Positions 16,496 to 24,877 of a stretch of 40,657 nucleotides of DNA are shown in pieces. The position numbers were made by a program, and so were the translations under genes. The stretch covers positions 1 through 40,657 of the forward strand of contig UQMQ01000005.1 in NCBI GenBank assembly GCA_900542245.1, read 5' to 3'. The DNA is from an uncultured Eubacteriales bacterium (GTDB lineage Bacteria > Bacillota > Clostridia > Peptostreptococcales > Anaerovoracaceae). The notes under the pieces are model-generated. The model was not told where the DNA came from and ran no database searches. It saw nothing but the letters and a program-made list of their open reading frames with translations. Numbering within the stretch: position 1 is the first letter of the stretch; the number at the start of each line of letters is the position of its first letter.

Positions 16496-17080
16496 ATGGC
16501 ACAGCTATATTACAGATACAGCACGATGAATGCGGGCAAGTCGATCGAACTGATCAAGGTGGCATATAACTACGAGGAGCGCGGCAAACAGGTTTTGACG
16601 CTGATTCCGGCGACGGATGATCGGTACGGAACGGGGCTGATCACCTCTCGCATCGGCATTCAGCGGGAGGCGATGATCGTAGGCGATGACACCAATATTT
16701 TGGAACTGTATATGCGGGAAAGCGAGAAGCGCGAGATTGCCTGCGTGCTGATCGATGAGTGTCAATTCCTGAAAAAGCATCATGTGCAGGAGTTGGTAGA
16801 GATCGTGGATAGCTTCGATGTGCCGGTGCTGGCTTACGGGCTCAAAAATGACTTTCGCAATGAGCTGTTTGAGGGCTCATACTACATGCTGATTTACGCC
16901 GATAAGATCGAAGAGATCAAGACCATCTGCTGGTGTGGTCGCAAGGCGACGATGGTGGCGCGTATTGTCGACGGGCAGTTTGTCAAGCAGGGCGAACAGA
17001 TTGTAGTCGGCGGCAATGATATGTACGTATCGCTTTGCCGCAAGCATTACAACGACGGCAGATTGGGACCGGACAAATAA
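16496..17080 (+). CDS. tdk: Thymidine kinase
   Basis: This 194-residue protein is a type II thymidine kinase, which phosphorylates thymidine (and deoxyuridine) with ATP in the nucleotide salvage pathway. The P-loop is STMNAGKS (Lys15), the form seen in E. coli-like enzymes. The Walker B-like VLIDECQFL provides the catalytic carboxylate. A zinc-binding lasso region is marked by CWCG and by Cys in SLCRKHY, although one cysteine pair appears reduced to CxC plus a single Cys. GGGAGG lies about 7 bases before the ATG, which decides this start over a GTG 39 bases earlier. It has its own promoter and stands alone. Confidence 0.95.
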   Translation: MAQLYYRYSTMNAGKSIELIKVAYNYEERGKQVLTLIPATDDRYGTGLITSRIGIQREAMIVGDDTNILELYMRESEKREIACVLIDECQFLKKHHVQELVEIVDSFDVPVLAYGLKNDFRNELFEGSYYMLIYADKIEEIKTICWCGRKATMVARIVDGQFVKQGEQIVVGGNDMYVSLCRKHYNDGRLGPDK

Positions 17081-17088
17081 ACGATGCG

Positions 17089-17113
17089 AGGCGCATCAAG
17101 GAAGCGCTTTTGC
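17089..17113 (+). terminator. Weak hairpin terminator after tdk
   Basis: AGGCGC (17089-17094) pairs with GCGCTT (17104-17109), including one G-T pair, around a 9-base loop, followed by only a short T-run. It is a possible but weak terminator. Confidence 0.3.
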
Positions 17114-17250
17114 AGACCGCAAACAGACGCGAACAGAAAACGGCGGAGTGCGCGTAGGACAAAGAAAAAACAGATATAAATACGAAAAAACGTATAGGAA
17201 AATCATAAATAGCGAAAAGACAAAGATAGGAAAGATACGGAGGAAGAGAT

Positions 17251-19230
17251 TTGATTGCAGGGAGTATGGAACGGAGAAAGCTTTTTTGGGGATTGGCATT
17301 GTTTGCAGTCGTTTGCTGCATTTTTTTCGCAAGCGCGCAGCTTGCTTTTGCGGCGACACAGACCGGTACGGTCGCGACAACAGCACTGAATATCCGCAGC
17401 GGTCCGGGGACAAATTATCGCTCGATGGGCTTGCTGTCCATCAATAAGGAAATCAATATTTTGGATACGGTAGCAGGAAGCGATGGAAAAACGTGGTATT
17501 ACATAGCGTATAACGGAATCAACGGCTATGTATCGGCAGAATTCATCGTGCTGAACAACCAACCGGGCTACGAAACCGATGCGGATTTTGAAGCTTATCT
17601 GAACGCACAGGGCTTCCCGGAAAGCTACAAGCCATATCTGCGGTCACTGCACGCGCAGTATCCGAACTGGAAGTTCCGGGCAGCAAAAACCGGACTTTCC
17701 TGGAGCAGCGTGCTGGAAGGCGAGAGCAAGCTCGGCAAGTCGCTGGTGCCGTCATCTTCGATTTCTTCCTGGAAATCCAAGGTGGCAGGCGCTTATGACC
17801 CGCAGACGGGCAAGTACACCAATTTTGACAGCGGCGGCTGGGTCATGGCTTCGGACGAAATCATCGCTTATTACCTCGATCCGCGTAATTTTATCAACGG
17901 CGTGGGAATTTTCCAGTTCTTGACGCATGCTTATGACGCGGGTACGCAGACCGACGCGGGTCTGGCAGCGGTCGTTTCCGGCACCTTTTTGGATGCAGCG
18001 TTCCCGGAGGAAGGTTTTGCGACTTATGCCGACGTGCTGATGGAGGTGGGACGGACGACAGAAGTCAATCCCTATGTGCTTGCATCAATGATTTTAGTCG
18101 AGCAGGGCTCTTCCGGCACAGGCAAGTGTATTTCCGGTACGGTCAGCGGCTATGAAGGCTATTACAATTTTTACAATATCGGCGCGTACAAGACTTCCTC
18201 TATGAGTGCGATCACCCGCGGTCTGTGGTACGCATCGCAAAGCGGGACCTATCATCGGCCATGGGACAGTCGTTACGACGCGTTGCTGGGCGGGGCGCTG
18301 TTCTACAGTGAGAACTATGTGAAGCGGAACAAAAACACGCTCTATTTCAAGAAATGGAATGTGATGAACGGTCTGGCGAATGTCGGCGAAGGGCAGTATA
18401 TGACCAATGTGCAGGGGGCTGAGAGCGAGGCAGCTGCGCTGCGCAAGGGTTATCTCGCTCTTCTGGACAGTCCGATGACCTTTGAGATTCCGATTTACAG
18501 CGGCATGCCTGCATCGGCCTGCACGAAGCCGACGAGCAATACCGTCGTACAGCCGGAGCCGGAGGCACCAAAGCCAGCAGAACCGCAGGTAAAAAAAGAG
18601 CAGACGGTGACAACAAATTATACAAGATACACGCGTAAAGTCACAGACAAGGGATTTCATTTAAACGCCAAGACGAATGGTGACGGTGTTTTGACCTATG
18701 CTTCCTCGGATGACACGATTGCCTCTGTAGACGCAAGTGGACAGGTGCGGGTGAACGGCGTGGAGGGCGTCGTGACCTTTACAGTGACGGCATCTGAGAC
18801 AGCGCAGTACAAGGCGGGCAGCAAGGTCGTGACCTTGACGGTGAAAAAGAGCGAGGAACAGCAGGCGGCAGAGCGGCATGCCGCGCTGACGGCGCTCAAA
18901 ACCGGAATCCGTATCAAAGCCTCGTCCGCGAAAACTGCCGCCGGAAGCACGAAAGTGACGCTGACGATCAAGCAGGGCGATATTGCAGCGATCGAGGCGC
19001 TCGGCTATACAGTCAAGTATAAGTTCTATCGTTCTGAGAAGAAGAATGCGGACTATCGTTCTAAGGCGGAGAAAGAGACTTTGACCTCTTACGTCAATAC
19101 GACAGGAACGAAAGGTACACGCTACTACTACAAGGCGCGCGTGATGATTTACGATACGGACGGCAGTCTGGCGGCTTATACGAGACTGGAGCAGTGCACC
19201 TATGCGTGCAGGGTCTGGACGAAGGGCTGA
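17251..19230 (+). CDS. Secreted SH3-domain glucosaminidase (cell-wall hydrolase)
   Basis: This 659-residue protein carries a signal peptide: a basic start with RRK, a hydrophobic core and a probable cleavage after AFA at about residue 35. A bacterial SH3 domain (about 37-105, with ALNIRSGPGTNYRS) binds cell wall. A glucosaminidase domain (about 120-400) includes VNPYVLASMILVEQG, where the Glu fits the catalytic acid, and YYNFYNIGAY. A Pro/Glu/Lys linker and a Big-like domain (about 465-530, with YASSDDTIASVD) follow, then a C-terminal Ig/fibronectin-like segment. It probably cleaves N-acetylglucosaminyl bonds in peptidoglycan during growth or division. The start is taken as TTG 17251 because GGAGG (17239-17243) is 7 bases upstream; ATG 17266 has a site only 2 bases away. 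There is no sortase motif. Confidence 0.87.
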   Translation: MIAGSMERRKLFWGLALFAVVCCIFFASAQLAFAATQTGTVATTALNIRSGPGTNYRSMGLLSINKEINILDTVAGSDGKTWYYIAYNGINGYVSAEFIVLNNQPGYETDADFEAYLNAQGFPESYKPYLRSLHAQYPNWKFRAAKTGLSWSSVLEGESKLGKSLVPSSSISSWKSKVAGAYDPQTGKYTNFDSGGWVMASDEIIAYYLDPRNFINGVGIFQFLTHAYDAGTQTDAGLAAVVSGTFLDAAFPEEGFATYADVLMEVGRTTEVNPYVLASMILVEQGSSGTGKCISGTVSGYEGYYNFYNIGAYKTSSMSAITRGLWYASQSGTYHRPWDSRYDALLGGALFYSENYVKRNKNTLYFKKWNVMNGLANVGEGQYMTNVQGAESEAAALRKGYLALLDSPMTFEIPIYSGMPASACTKPTSNTVVQPEPEAPKPAEPQVKKEQTVTTNYTRYTRKVTDKGFHLNAKTNGDGVLTYASSDDTIASVDASGQVRVNGVEGVVTFTVTASETAQYKAGSKVVTLTVKKSEEQQAAERHAALTALKTGIRIKASSAKTAAGSTKVTLTIKQGDIAAIEALGYTVKYKFYRSEKKNADYRSKAEKETLTSYVNTTGTKGTRYYYKARVMIYDTDGSLAAYTRLEQCTYACRVWTKG

Positions 19231-19253
19231 GCAGAAAGAAACTGAGAAAGCGT

Positions 19254-19946
19254 ATGCATGATTTTTTGGATTTTTTTACAGGAATGACGACGGCGGCGGT
19301 GGCCGCCAAGCTGGTGCTGGCGACGGTGCTGGGCAGCTTCGTCGGCATGGAACGGGCCAATAAGCGTTATGCGGCGGGTATCCGTACCTTTGCGCTGGTG
19401 AGCCTTGGTTCTGCGCTGGCGACGATCACCGGACTTTACTTTGCACAGATGTCCGGCGATACGGCGGATGTCGGGCGTGTTCCGGCGCAGATTTTGGCAG
19501 GGATTGGCTTTTTGGGCGCAGGCACGATCATCGTGACCGATCGCAGACAGATTCGCGGTCTGACGACAGCAGCGGGTCTTTGGGTCACTGCAGCCATGGG
19601 GATCGCGATCGGTGCAGGGCTGTTTTGGCCTGCGGTGATCTGCTTCTGTCTGATTTTGATTACGAATTATTATCTGCATTACATGACGCAGTATGTGGAA
19701 AATCATACCAGAATTGTTGAGTTATATGTAGAATTGGAAAAAACACAGATCAAAACACTCATCGACTTTATCAAGGGAGAAGGGTATAAGCTGATCTCCA
19801 TCGAGCGGCGGCCGGAGGAACCGCTGGTCGATGGGGATGCGGTGCTGCGGCTCAATATCGACCAAGGTCGGAAGTTCAATCATCGCGTGATCGTACAGGA
19901 TGTGATGGATATGGAAGGCGTGCACTATGTAGAAGAGCTCGGCTGA
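19254..19946 (+). CDS. MgtC/SapB family membrane protein
   Basis: This 230-residue protein has the MgtC N-terminal membrane domain (about residues 10-140, four to five segments) with the family signatures GMERANKRYAAGIRTFALVS, GIGFLGAGTIIV and GLTTAAGLWVTAAMG. A soluble ACT-like C-terminal domain follows (about 145-230). MgtC proteins are linked to growth at low magnesium and, in pathogens, to inhibition of ATP synthase; the biochemical role in free-living Clostridia is unsettled. The start at 19254 is chosen because the protein begins there with a hydrophobic helix; the site GAGAAAG upstream is weak. It starts 24 bases after the wall hydrolase and may share its transcript. No magnesium riboswitch is visible. 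Confidence 0.88.
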   Translation: MHDFLDFFTGMTTAAVAAKLVLATVLGSFVGMERANKRYAAGIRTFALVSLGSALATITGLYFAQMSGDTADVGRVPAQILAGIGFLGAGTIIVTDRRQIRGLTTAAGLWVTAAMGIAIGAGLFWPAVICFCLILITNYYLHYMTQYVENHTRIVELYVELEKTQIKTLIDFIKGEGYKLISIERRPEEPLVDGDAVLRLNIDQGRKFNHRVIVQDVMDMEGVHYVEELG

Positions 19947-19958
19947 TGATGCAGCGGC

Positions 19959-20954
19959 TTACTCGCAGTGTTTGCCCTGCCAGCTGTCCAATAGGTGCAG
20001 ACGGTCATGGATGCCGTTGAGGATCGTGCGTTTGTTGAAGCTCCACGGCGGGCTGATCAGGATGCTGCGCGGTGCGTCCCCGGTTAGGCGGTGTATGGTC
20101 ACTTCCGGCGGGATCCGTTCCAGACAATCGCAGACAAGGCGCACATAGGCATCGATAGAATCGAAAGGCTGGTAGTCGGGATAGAGATATTCCATCTGCG
20201 AGCCTTTTACAATGTTCAAAAGGTGCAGCTTCATGCCGAAAAGCTCCGGTTTGGAAGAGACATAGCGGACCGAATCGAGCATCATTTCTCTGCTTTCACC
20301 CGGCAGACCCAGAATCAGATGCACGACTGCCTTGATGCCGCGTTCCCGCAGCGCCTCCATCGCGCGGTCAAACACCGGGAGGTCATAGCAGCGATGGATA
20401 GCGCGCGCGGTTTCCTCATGGATGGTCTGCAGGCCGAGCTCCAGCCACAAAAAATGCTTGCGGTTGATTTCACTGAGCAGCTCCAGCACATCCTCCGGGA
20501 GACAATCCGGACGCGTGCCGATCACCAGCCCCTCGATTTTGGGATTCGCGAGGACCGCTTCATATTTTTTACGCAGCTCGGCGACCGGCGCATAGGTATT
20601 CGTATGGTTTTGAAAATATGCCAGATAGCGTGCGTGCGGCCATTTGTCCGACAGCAGGCGAATCTGATCCTCGATATTCGAAGCAAATTCGCCGGAGCCG
20701 TTGTCGGAGCAGAAAGTACAGCCGCCGACACCCTTTGTGCCGTCGCGATTCGGACAGGTGAAACCACCGTCGATGGCAAGCTTGATTGTTTTTTTTCCGC
20801 ATTTCCGTTTGAGCCAGGTATTGATCGCGTGATAACGCTGGCCGTCAAAGTAGGGTGGAGGTGCGAAGCGGTGCGCGCCTTGCTGTGTTGCTTCTGCGCT
20901 TGCGAACGGACTTGTGAGACATCTGTGATTTTTATCTGAAAATGGTGGATTCAT
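19959..20954 (-). CDS. TIGR01212-type radical SAM protein (YhcC/YtqA-like)
   Basis: This 331-residue protein carries the radical SAM cluster site as Cys67-x11-Cys79-x2-Cys82, in GGFTCPNRDG and GGCTFCSDNGSG, which is the characteristic form of TIGR01212 proteins. Further motifs are FQNHTNTYAP and GLQTIHEETA in the barrel and HLILGLPGESREMM near the middle. The reaction catalysed is not known to me. Its start at 20954 has AGAGGA about 8 bases upstream. It reads convergently with the MgtC gene, with only 12 bases between the stops, and divergently from queH-asnA. The 282-residue ORF on the opposite strand is a shadow. Confidence 0.9.
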   Translation of the reverse strand: MNPPFSDKNHRCLTSPFASAEATQQGAHRFAPPPYFDGQRYHAINTWLKRKCGKKTIKLAIDGGFTCPNRDGTKGVGGCTFCSDNGSGEFASNIEDQIRLLSDKWPHARYLAYFQNHTNTYAPVAELRKKYEAVLANPKIEGLVIGTRPDCLPEDVLELLSEINRKHFLWLELGLQTIHEETARAIHRCYDLPVFDRAMEALRERGIKAVVHLILGLPGESREMMLDSVRYVSSKPELFGMKLHLLNIVKGSQMEYLYPDYQPFDSIDAYVRLVCDCLERIPPEVTIHRLTGDAPRSILISPPWSFNKRTILNGIHDRLHLLDSWQGKHCE

Positions 20955-20985
20955 ATGAATTCCTCTTTCGTTTTTGCGTATTTCA

Positions 20986-20994
20986 TGCTATAAT
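20986..20994 (+). promoter_or_regulatory. Extended -10 promoter of queH-asnA
   Basis: TGCTATAAT (20986-20994) is a perfect extended -10 element. The -35 position shows no good match, which is acceptable for extended -10 promoters. It lies about 90 bases before the fused gene, in the divergent intergenic region. Confidence 0.6.
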
Positions 20995-21085
20995 ATTTTG
21001 TTAACTGAAGGTCATAGGCTTCCTTAGCGATGATACCTTCAATGTAAAGGAAAAAACGAAACTTGTCAAGAGAGGAAGGATGTCG

Positions 21086-22774
21086 ATGCAAAAGAAAACA
21101 GCGCCGACAGGCACCTGTGCAAGCTGCGGCAGAATTTATGACGCAGCGCTTTATCCGCTGCAGCCGGAGACGAAAACAGATAAAAATCATGTGCTGCTGC
21201 ATTCCTGCTGCGGGCCTTGCAGTACAGCCTGTATCGAAAGACTGCTGCCGGATTATCGCATCACGATCTTTTTTTATAATCCCAATGTGACCGACCCTGC
21301 AGAGTACGCGCGCCGCAAGGAGGCGCAGATCCAGTTTCTTGCAGCCTATAACGAGCGTCTGCCGGAAGAGGAACGGGTGCAATTCATCGAGGGAGAATAC
21401 TTGCCGGAGGATTTCTTTGCAGTCTGCAGCGCACTGGCAGATGAGCCGGAGGGCGGCAAACGCTGCACGGAATGCTTTCGCCTGCGGATGGATCGCACCG
21501 CGCAGGTCGCCTTAAAAACCGGGCATACGCTGTTCGGGACGACTTTGACGGTGAGCCCGCATAAAAATTATCCACTGATTTCGGCGATTGGTACGGAACT
21601 CGCGAGAGTTTACGGACTGGAATTTCTGGATCTGGATTTTAAGAAAAAAGCCGGATTCCAGCGCAGCATCGAGCTATCAAAGGAGTACGGACTGTACCGT
21701 CAGAACTACTGCGGCTGTGCGTATTCTATGAGACATATGACAAAGCAAGAGGAGGACAAAAATATGTTACCACTGATTTTACCAGAAAACTACGAAAGTC
21801 CGATCGACTTGATGGAGAGCCAGAGAGCGATCAAAAAAATCAAAGACTATTTCCAGCAGGAATTGGCATATGGTCTGAACCTACGCCGCGTATCCGCGCC
21901 GCTGTTCGTGGACCCAAAAACCGGCCTCAATGATAATCTGAATGGCGTGGAACGCCGCGTGTCTTTCACTTTGAAGGATATCAACGAGTTGGAAGTGGAA
22001 GTCGTACAGTCTCTGGCAAAGTGGAAGAGAATGGCGCTCGGTAAGTACGGCATCGAGCCGGGGCATGGCATCTACACCGATATGAACGCGATCCGCCGCG
22101 ATGAGGATCTGGACAATCTGCACTCGGTCTATGTCGACCAGTGGGACTGGGAAAAGGTCATCACCAAAGAGCAGAGAACGGAGACTTATCTGCGGGAAAC
22201 CGTTACGACCATTTACAACGCGATAAAGAATCTCGGCGACTATGTGAACAGATTATACAGAAACATTCAGACGGAGATTCCGAACGAAATTTTCTTCATT
22301 ACCACACAGGAATTGGAGGATATGTATCCGGACAAGACACCGAAGGAGAGAGAGGATGCCATTACCAAGGAGCATGGCGCCGTTTTCATTATGAAGATCG
22401 GCGGACAGCTGGCTTCCGGGCAGAAGCATGACGGACGTTCTCCGGACTACGATGACTGGGAACTGAACGGCGATATCATTCTCTGGAACGAAGTGCTCGA
22501 CAGAGCCTTTGAGATTTCGTCCATGGGTATTCGTGTTGATGCAGATGCGATGAAGAGACAGCTCGCGCAGGCAGGCTGCCCGGAGAGAGCGGAGCTGCCG
22601 TTCCAGAAGGCCATCTTAAATGACGAACTGCCGTACACCATCGGCGGTGGTATCGGACAGAGCAGACTCTGCATGTATTTCCTGCGCAAGGCACACATCG
22701 GTGAAGTACAGGCGTCGGTATGGCCGCAGGAAATGATCGACAAGTGTGCAGCGCATCATATTTATTTACTGTAA
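21086..22774 (+). CDS. queH-asnA: In-frame QueH-AsnA fusion: epoxyqueuosine reductase + asparagine synthetase A
   Basis: One open frame of 562 residues encodes two complete enzymes. Residues 1-226 are QueH, which reduces epoxyqueuosine to queuosine in tRNA: Cys11/Cys14 (CASCG), HSCCGPC (Cys41, Cys42, Cys45), FYNPNV, CTECFRLRM and the terminal YCGC are its metal and redox sites. Residues 227-562 are class-II-synthetase-like AsnA, which makes asparagine from aspartate, ammonia and ATP: APLFVDPKTGLNDNLNGVER, KWKRMAL, YTDMNAIRRDE, DQWDWEK and GGGIGQSRLCM are family motifs. The join is the short polar MRHMTKQEEDKN, with no stop. An excellent internal ribosome site precedes the AsnA methionine, so separate AsnA is also likely. 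Start 21086 is preferred by site spacing; ATG 21080 is the alternative. Confidence 0.88.
   Translation: MQKKTAPTGTCASCGRIYDAALYPLQPETKTDKNHVLLHSCCGPCSTACIERLLPDYRITIFFYNPNVTDPAEYARRKEAQIQFLAAYNERLPEEERVQFIEGEYLPEDFFAVCSALADEPEGGKRCTECFRLRMDRTAQVALKTGHTLFGTTLTVSPHKNYPLISAIGTELARVYGLEFLDLDFKKKAGFQRSIELSKEYGLYRQNYCGCAYSMRHMTKQEEDKNMLPLILPENYESPIDLMESQRAIKKIKDYFQQELAYGLNLRRVSAPLFVDPKTGLNDNLNGVERRVSFTLKDINELEVEVVQSLAKWKRMALGKYGIEPGHGIYTDMNAIRRDEDLDNLHSVYVDQWDWEKVITKEQRTETYLRETVTTIYNAIKNLGDYVNRLYRNIQTEIPNEIFFITTQELEDMYPDKTPKEREDAITKEHGAVFIMKIGGQLASGQKHDGRSPDYDDWELNGDIILWNEVLDRAFEISSMGIRVDADAMKRQLAQAGCPERAELPFQKAILNDELPYTIGGGIGQSRLCMYFLRKAHIGEVQASVWPQEMIDKCAAHHIYLL
21749..21766 (+). promoter_or_regulatory. 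Internal ribosome-binding site and start inside queH-asnA
   Basis: GAGGAGG (21749-21755) is followed after 8 bases by ATG (21764-21766), in frame with the upstream queH reading. It is one of the best ribosome sites in the window, placed where a coding linker would not need one. Confidence 0.75.
21764..22774 (+). CDS. asnA: Asparagine synthetase A from internal start (alternative product)
   Basis: ATG 21764 opens a 336-residue AsnA of normal family length (about 330-340), beginning MLPLILPENYESP, a typical AsnA N-terminus. GAGGAGG (21749-21755) lies 8 bases upstream. This suggests the gene was, or still is, translated on its own even though the queH frame reads into it without a stop. AsnA (aspartate-ammonia ligase) works as a cytoplasmic dimer. 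Whether the cell makes the fusion, the short form or both cannot be told from sequence. Confidence 0.55.
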   Translation: MLPLILPENYESPIDLMESQRAIKKIKDYFQQELAYGLNLRRVSAPLFVDPKTGLNDNLNGVERRVSFTLKDINELEVEVVQSLAKWKRMALGKYGIEPGHGIYTDMNAIRRDEDLDNLHSVYVDQWDWEKVITKEQRTETYLRETVTTIYNAIKNLGDYVNRLYRNIQTEIPNEIFFITTQELEDMYPDKTPKEREDAITKEHGAVFIMKIGGQLASGQKHDGRSPDYDDWELNGDIILWNEVLDRAFEISSMGIRVDADAMKRQLAQAGCPERAELPFQKAILNDELPYTIGGGIGQSRLCMYFLRKAHIGEVQASVWPQEMIDKCAAHHIYLL

Positions 22775-22819
22775 CAGATTTTGGCTGTATCAAACATGGA
22801 GGCATACGGGCAGACGCAC

Positions 22820-24835
22820 ATGAGATATCTGGATGTAGTGGTAGAAAACAAAGGCAGACATACGGACAGCTTTTTCACTTATCGTGCGCCGGATGAAACA
22901 GAGCTTCGGATCGGTGACAAGGTCTGGGTACCGTTCGGCAAGGGCAATAGGACAAAAGCAGGTTTTGTCTATGCGTTTCCGGAACATACAAGCTGCCCGG
23001 AAGATAAATTAAAAACGATCGAGGGAGTCGATACCGACAGCTCCCTCAATCAGGAAATCATGAAAACAGCCGCGTGGATGAAACAGCGGTACGCCATCAC
23101 GTATTCGGATGCCATTGGCTGTTTCTGCGTCAAAGGCAAGCCGCCCAAGGAGGGCAAGGCAAAGGAGCCTTACAAGGAGCTGCCCGGCAGAGAAGAACGC
23201 CCGGCGGCGCTGACTGACGAGCAGACCGCCGCCGTCACGCGCATCAATCGCGCCATTGAAGCCGCGCAGCATGAGATCTTTTTGCTGCACGGTGTGACCG
23301 CCAGCGGCAAGACGGAGGTCTATCTGGAAGCGGTCGCCAAATGTCTGCAGCTTGGCAAGACTGCCATTATGCTGGTGCCGGAGATCGCACTCACCAATCA
23401 GGTCATTGAGCGATTCATCGGCCGTTTCGGCAAGGACTGTATCGCAGTCATGCACAGCAAATTGACGCCGCGAGAGCGATATGACGAATGGCACCGCATT
23501 CGCGGCGGACGCGCGCGCATCGTGATCGGCGCGCGCATGGGCGTATTCGCACCGGCAGACGATATCGGCCTCATCATCATGGATGAGGAGCACGAGGCGA
23601 CCTATAAGTCGGATATGACGCCTAAATATGATACCGTGGAGGTCGCTGCCAAACGGCTGCAGACGACCGGTGGGGTACTGCTGCTCGGCAGCGCAACACC
23701 GTCTGTTGTCTCCTACGAGCGTGCAAGGGAGGGCATTTATGAACTGATCACCCTGAAGCAGCGTTACAATCAAAACCCGCTGCCGGCTGTCGAGATCGTC
23801 GACATGCGGGCAGAGCTGCGGGAGGGCAATACGAATATCTTTAGCCGCAGGCTTTATAACGCGATCGCCGAGACCTTGCAGAAGGGCCAGCAGGTGATCC
23901 TGTTCCAGAATCGGCGGGGTTATTCCAACTTCGTTTCCTGCCGCGCCTGCGGGGCGGTCATGAAATGCCCGGAATGCGAGCTTTCGCTGGTCTATCATAA
24001 AAAGGAGCAGGCGATGGTCTGCCACTACTGCGGCAAACAGTTCCCGCTGCCGGAAACCTGTCCGGTCTGCGGCAGCCGTTATCTGAAACATTTCGGTATC
24101 GGTACTGAGCAGGTCGAGGAGGCTGCTGCGGCATTATTTCCGGAGGCCGTACTGGACCGACTGGACCTGGATGCAGTCAAGCACCGCAAAGATCTGGATG
24201 CGATTCTGCGCAGATTTTCCAAAGGTGAGACGAATATCCTTGTCGGTACGCAGCTGGTCGCCAAAGGATTGGACTTTCACAATGTGGGGCTGGTCGGTGT
24301 GATCGCGGCAGATGTCAGCCTGAATATCCCGGATTACCGCTCAACCGAGCGGACTTTCCAGCTCATCACGCAGGTGGCGGGTCGAGCCGGGCGCGGCACG
24401 GAGCGCGGTTTAGTGGTCGTGCAGACCTACGACCCGGATAATTACGTCTTTCGCCATGCAATGCAGCATGACTACGAAGGCTTTTTCGCGGATGAGCGCA
24501 CATTGCGGTCACTGATGGAATATCCGCCGTTCGGCGACATCATCATGGTCAACTTTACGGCAGAGGACGCGCAGCTGGCGTTGGATACCGCCCTGCGCTG
24601 CAAGCACTATATGGAGCGAGTGCTTGGAAGCGGCGAGACCCGGCGCATTCTTTCGCCAAAGGTGTCCGCAAGCTTTAAGGGCAAGGACAGCTCTCGGCAA
24701 TATCTCATCATACGCTGTCCGCGGGGCAAGCGCAACGAGTATGTGTATGATCTGGATCACTTTGGACAAATTTTGCTGCAGGACAAGACAGACTGCAGTA
24801 TGCATATAGATGTCAATCCGTACAGTATTTTTTAG
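22820..24835 (+). CDS. priA: Primosomal protein N' (replication restart helicase PriA)
   Basis: This 671-residue DEAH-type 3'-5' helicase recognises abandoned forks and reloads the replicative helicase. The N-terminal DNA-binding domain begins MRYLDVVVE. Walker A is GVTASGKTEVY (Lys164) and the Walker B motif DEEH is at 255-258. GSATPS and the C-terminal helicase motif TQVAGRAGRG are present. Eight zinc-binding cysteines form four pairs, CRAC, CPEC, CHYC and CPVC, between about residues 375 and 425. I chose ATG 22820 because PriA proteins normally begin at this strand; TTG 22781 and ATG 22796 are in frame, and the only GGAGG (22798-22802) is oddly 17 bases upstream. It follows asnA by 45 bases and leads the core operon. 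Confidence 0.94.
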   Translation: MRYLDVVVENKGRHTDSFFTYRAPDETELRIGDKVWVPFGKGNRTKAGFVYAFPEHTSCPEDKLKTIEGVDTDSSLNQEIMKTAAWMKQRYAITYSDAIGCFCVKGKPPKEGKAKEPYKELPGREERPAALTDEQTAAVTRINRAIEAAQHEIFLLHGVTASGKTEVYLEAVAKCLQLGKTAIMLVPEIALTNQVIERFIGRFGKDCIAVMHSKLTPRERYDEWHRIRGGRARIVIGARMGVFAPADDIGLIIMDEEHEATYKSDMTPKYDTVEVAAKRLQTTGGVLLLGSATPSVVSYERAREGIYELITLKQRYNQNPLPAVEIVDMRAELREGNTNIFSRRLYNAIAETLQKGQQVILFQNRRGYSNFVSCRACGAVMKCPECELSLVYHKKEQAMVCHYCGKQFPLPETCPVCGSRYLKHFGIGTEQVEEAAAALFPEAVLDRLDLDAVKHRKDLDAILRRFSKGETNILVGTQLVAKGLDFHNVGLVGVIAADVSLNIPDYRSTERTFQLITQVAGRAGRGTERGLVVVQTYDPDNYVFRHAMQHDYEGFFADERTLRSLMEYPPFGDIIMVNFTAEDAQLALDTALRCKHYMERVLGSGETRRILSPKVSASFKGKDSSRQYLIIRCPRGKRNEYVYDLDHFGQILLQDKTDCSMHIDVNPYSIF

Positions 24836-24847
24836 GAAAGAAGAGAA

Positions 24848-24864
24848 CAGCCCGCAGCGGGCTG
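24848..24864 (+). repeat. Small hairpin between priA and def
   Basis: CAGCCC (24848-24853) pairs with GGGCTG (24859-24864) around a 5-base loop, ending 3 bases before the def ribosome-binding site (GGAGG, 24868-24872). There is no T-run, so it is not a terminator. It could stabilise processed mRNA or affect initiation. Confidence 0.4.
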
Positions 24865-24877
24865 CATGGAGGAAATT

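Noticed and set aside
19254..19946. Magnesium riboswitch upstream of the MgtC-family gene
   Set aside because: Only 24 bases separate it from the preceding gene, leaving no room for such a structure.
20091..20939. 282-residue ORF opposite the radical SAM gene
   Set aside because: It is antisense to a gene with clear cluster motifs and shows no domain of its own.
24848..24864. Hairpin before def as a terminator
   Set aside because: It has no T-run, and the def ribosome site follows at once, so the priA-rpe operon probably continues through it.
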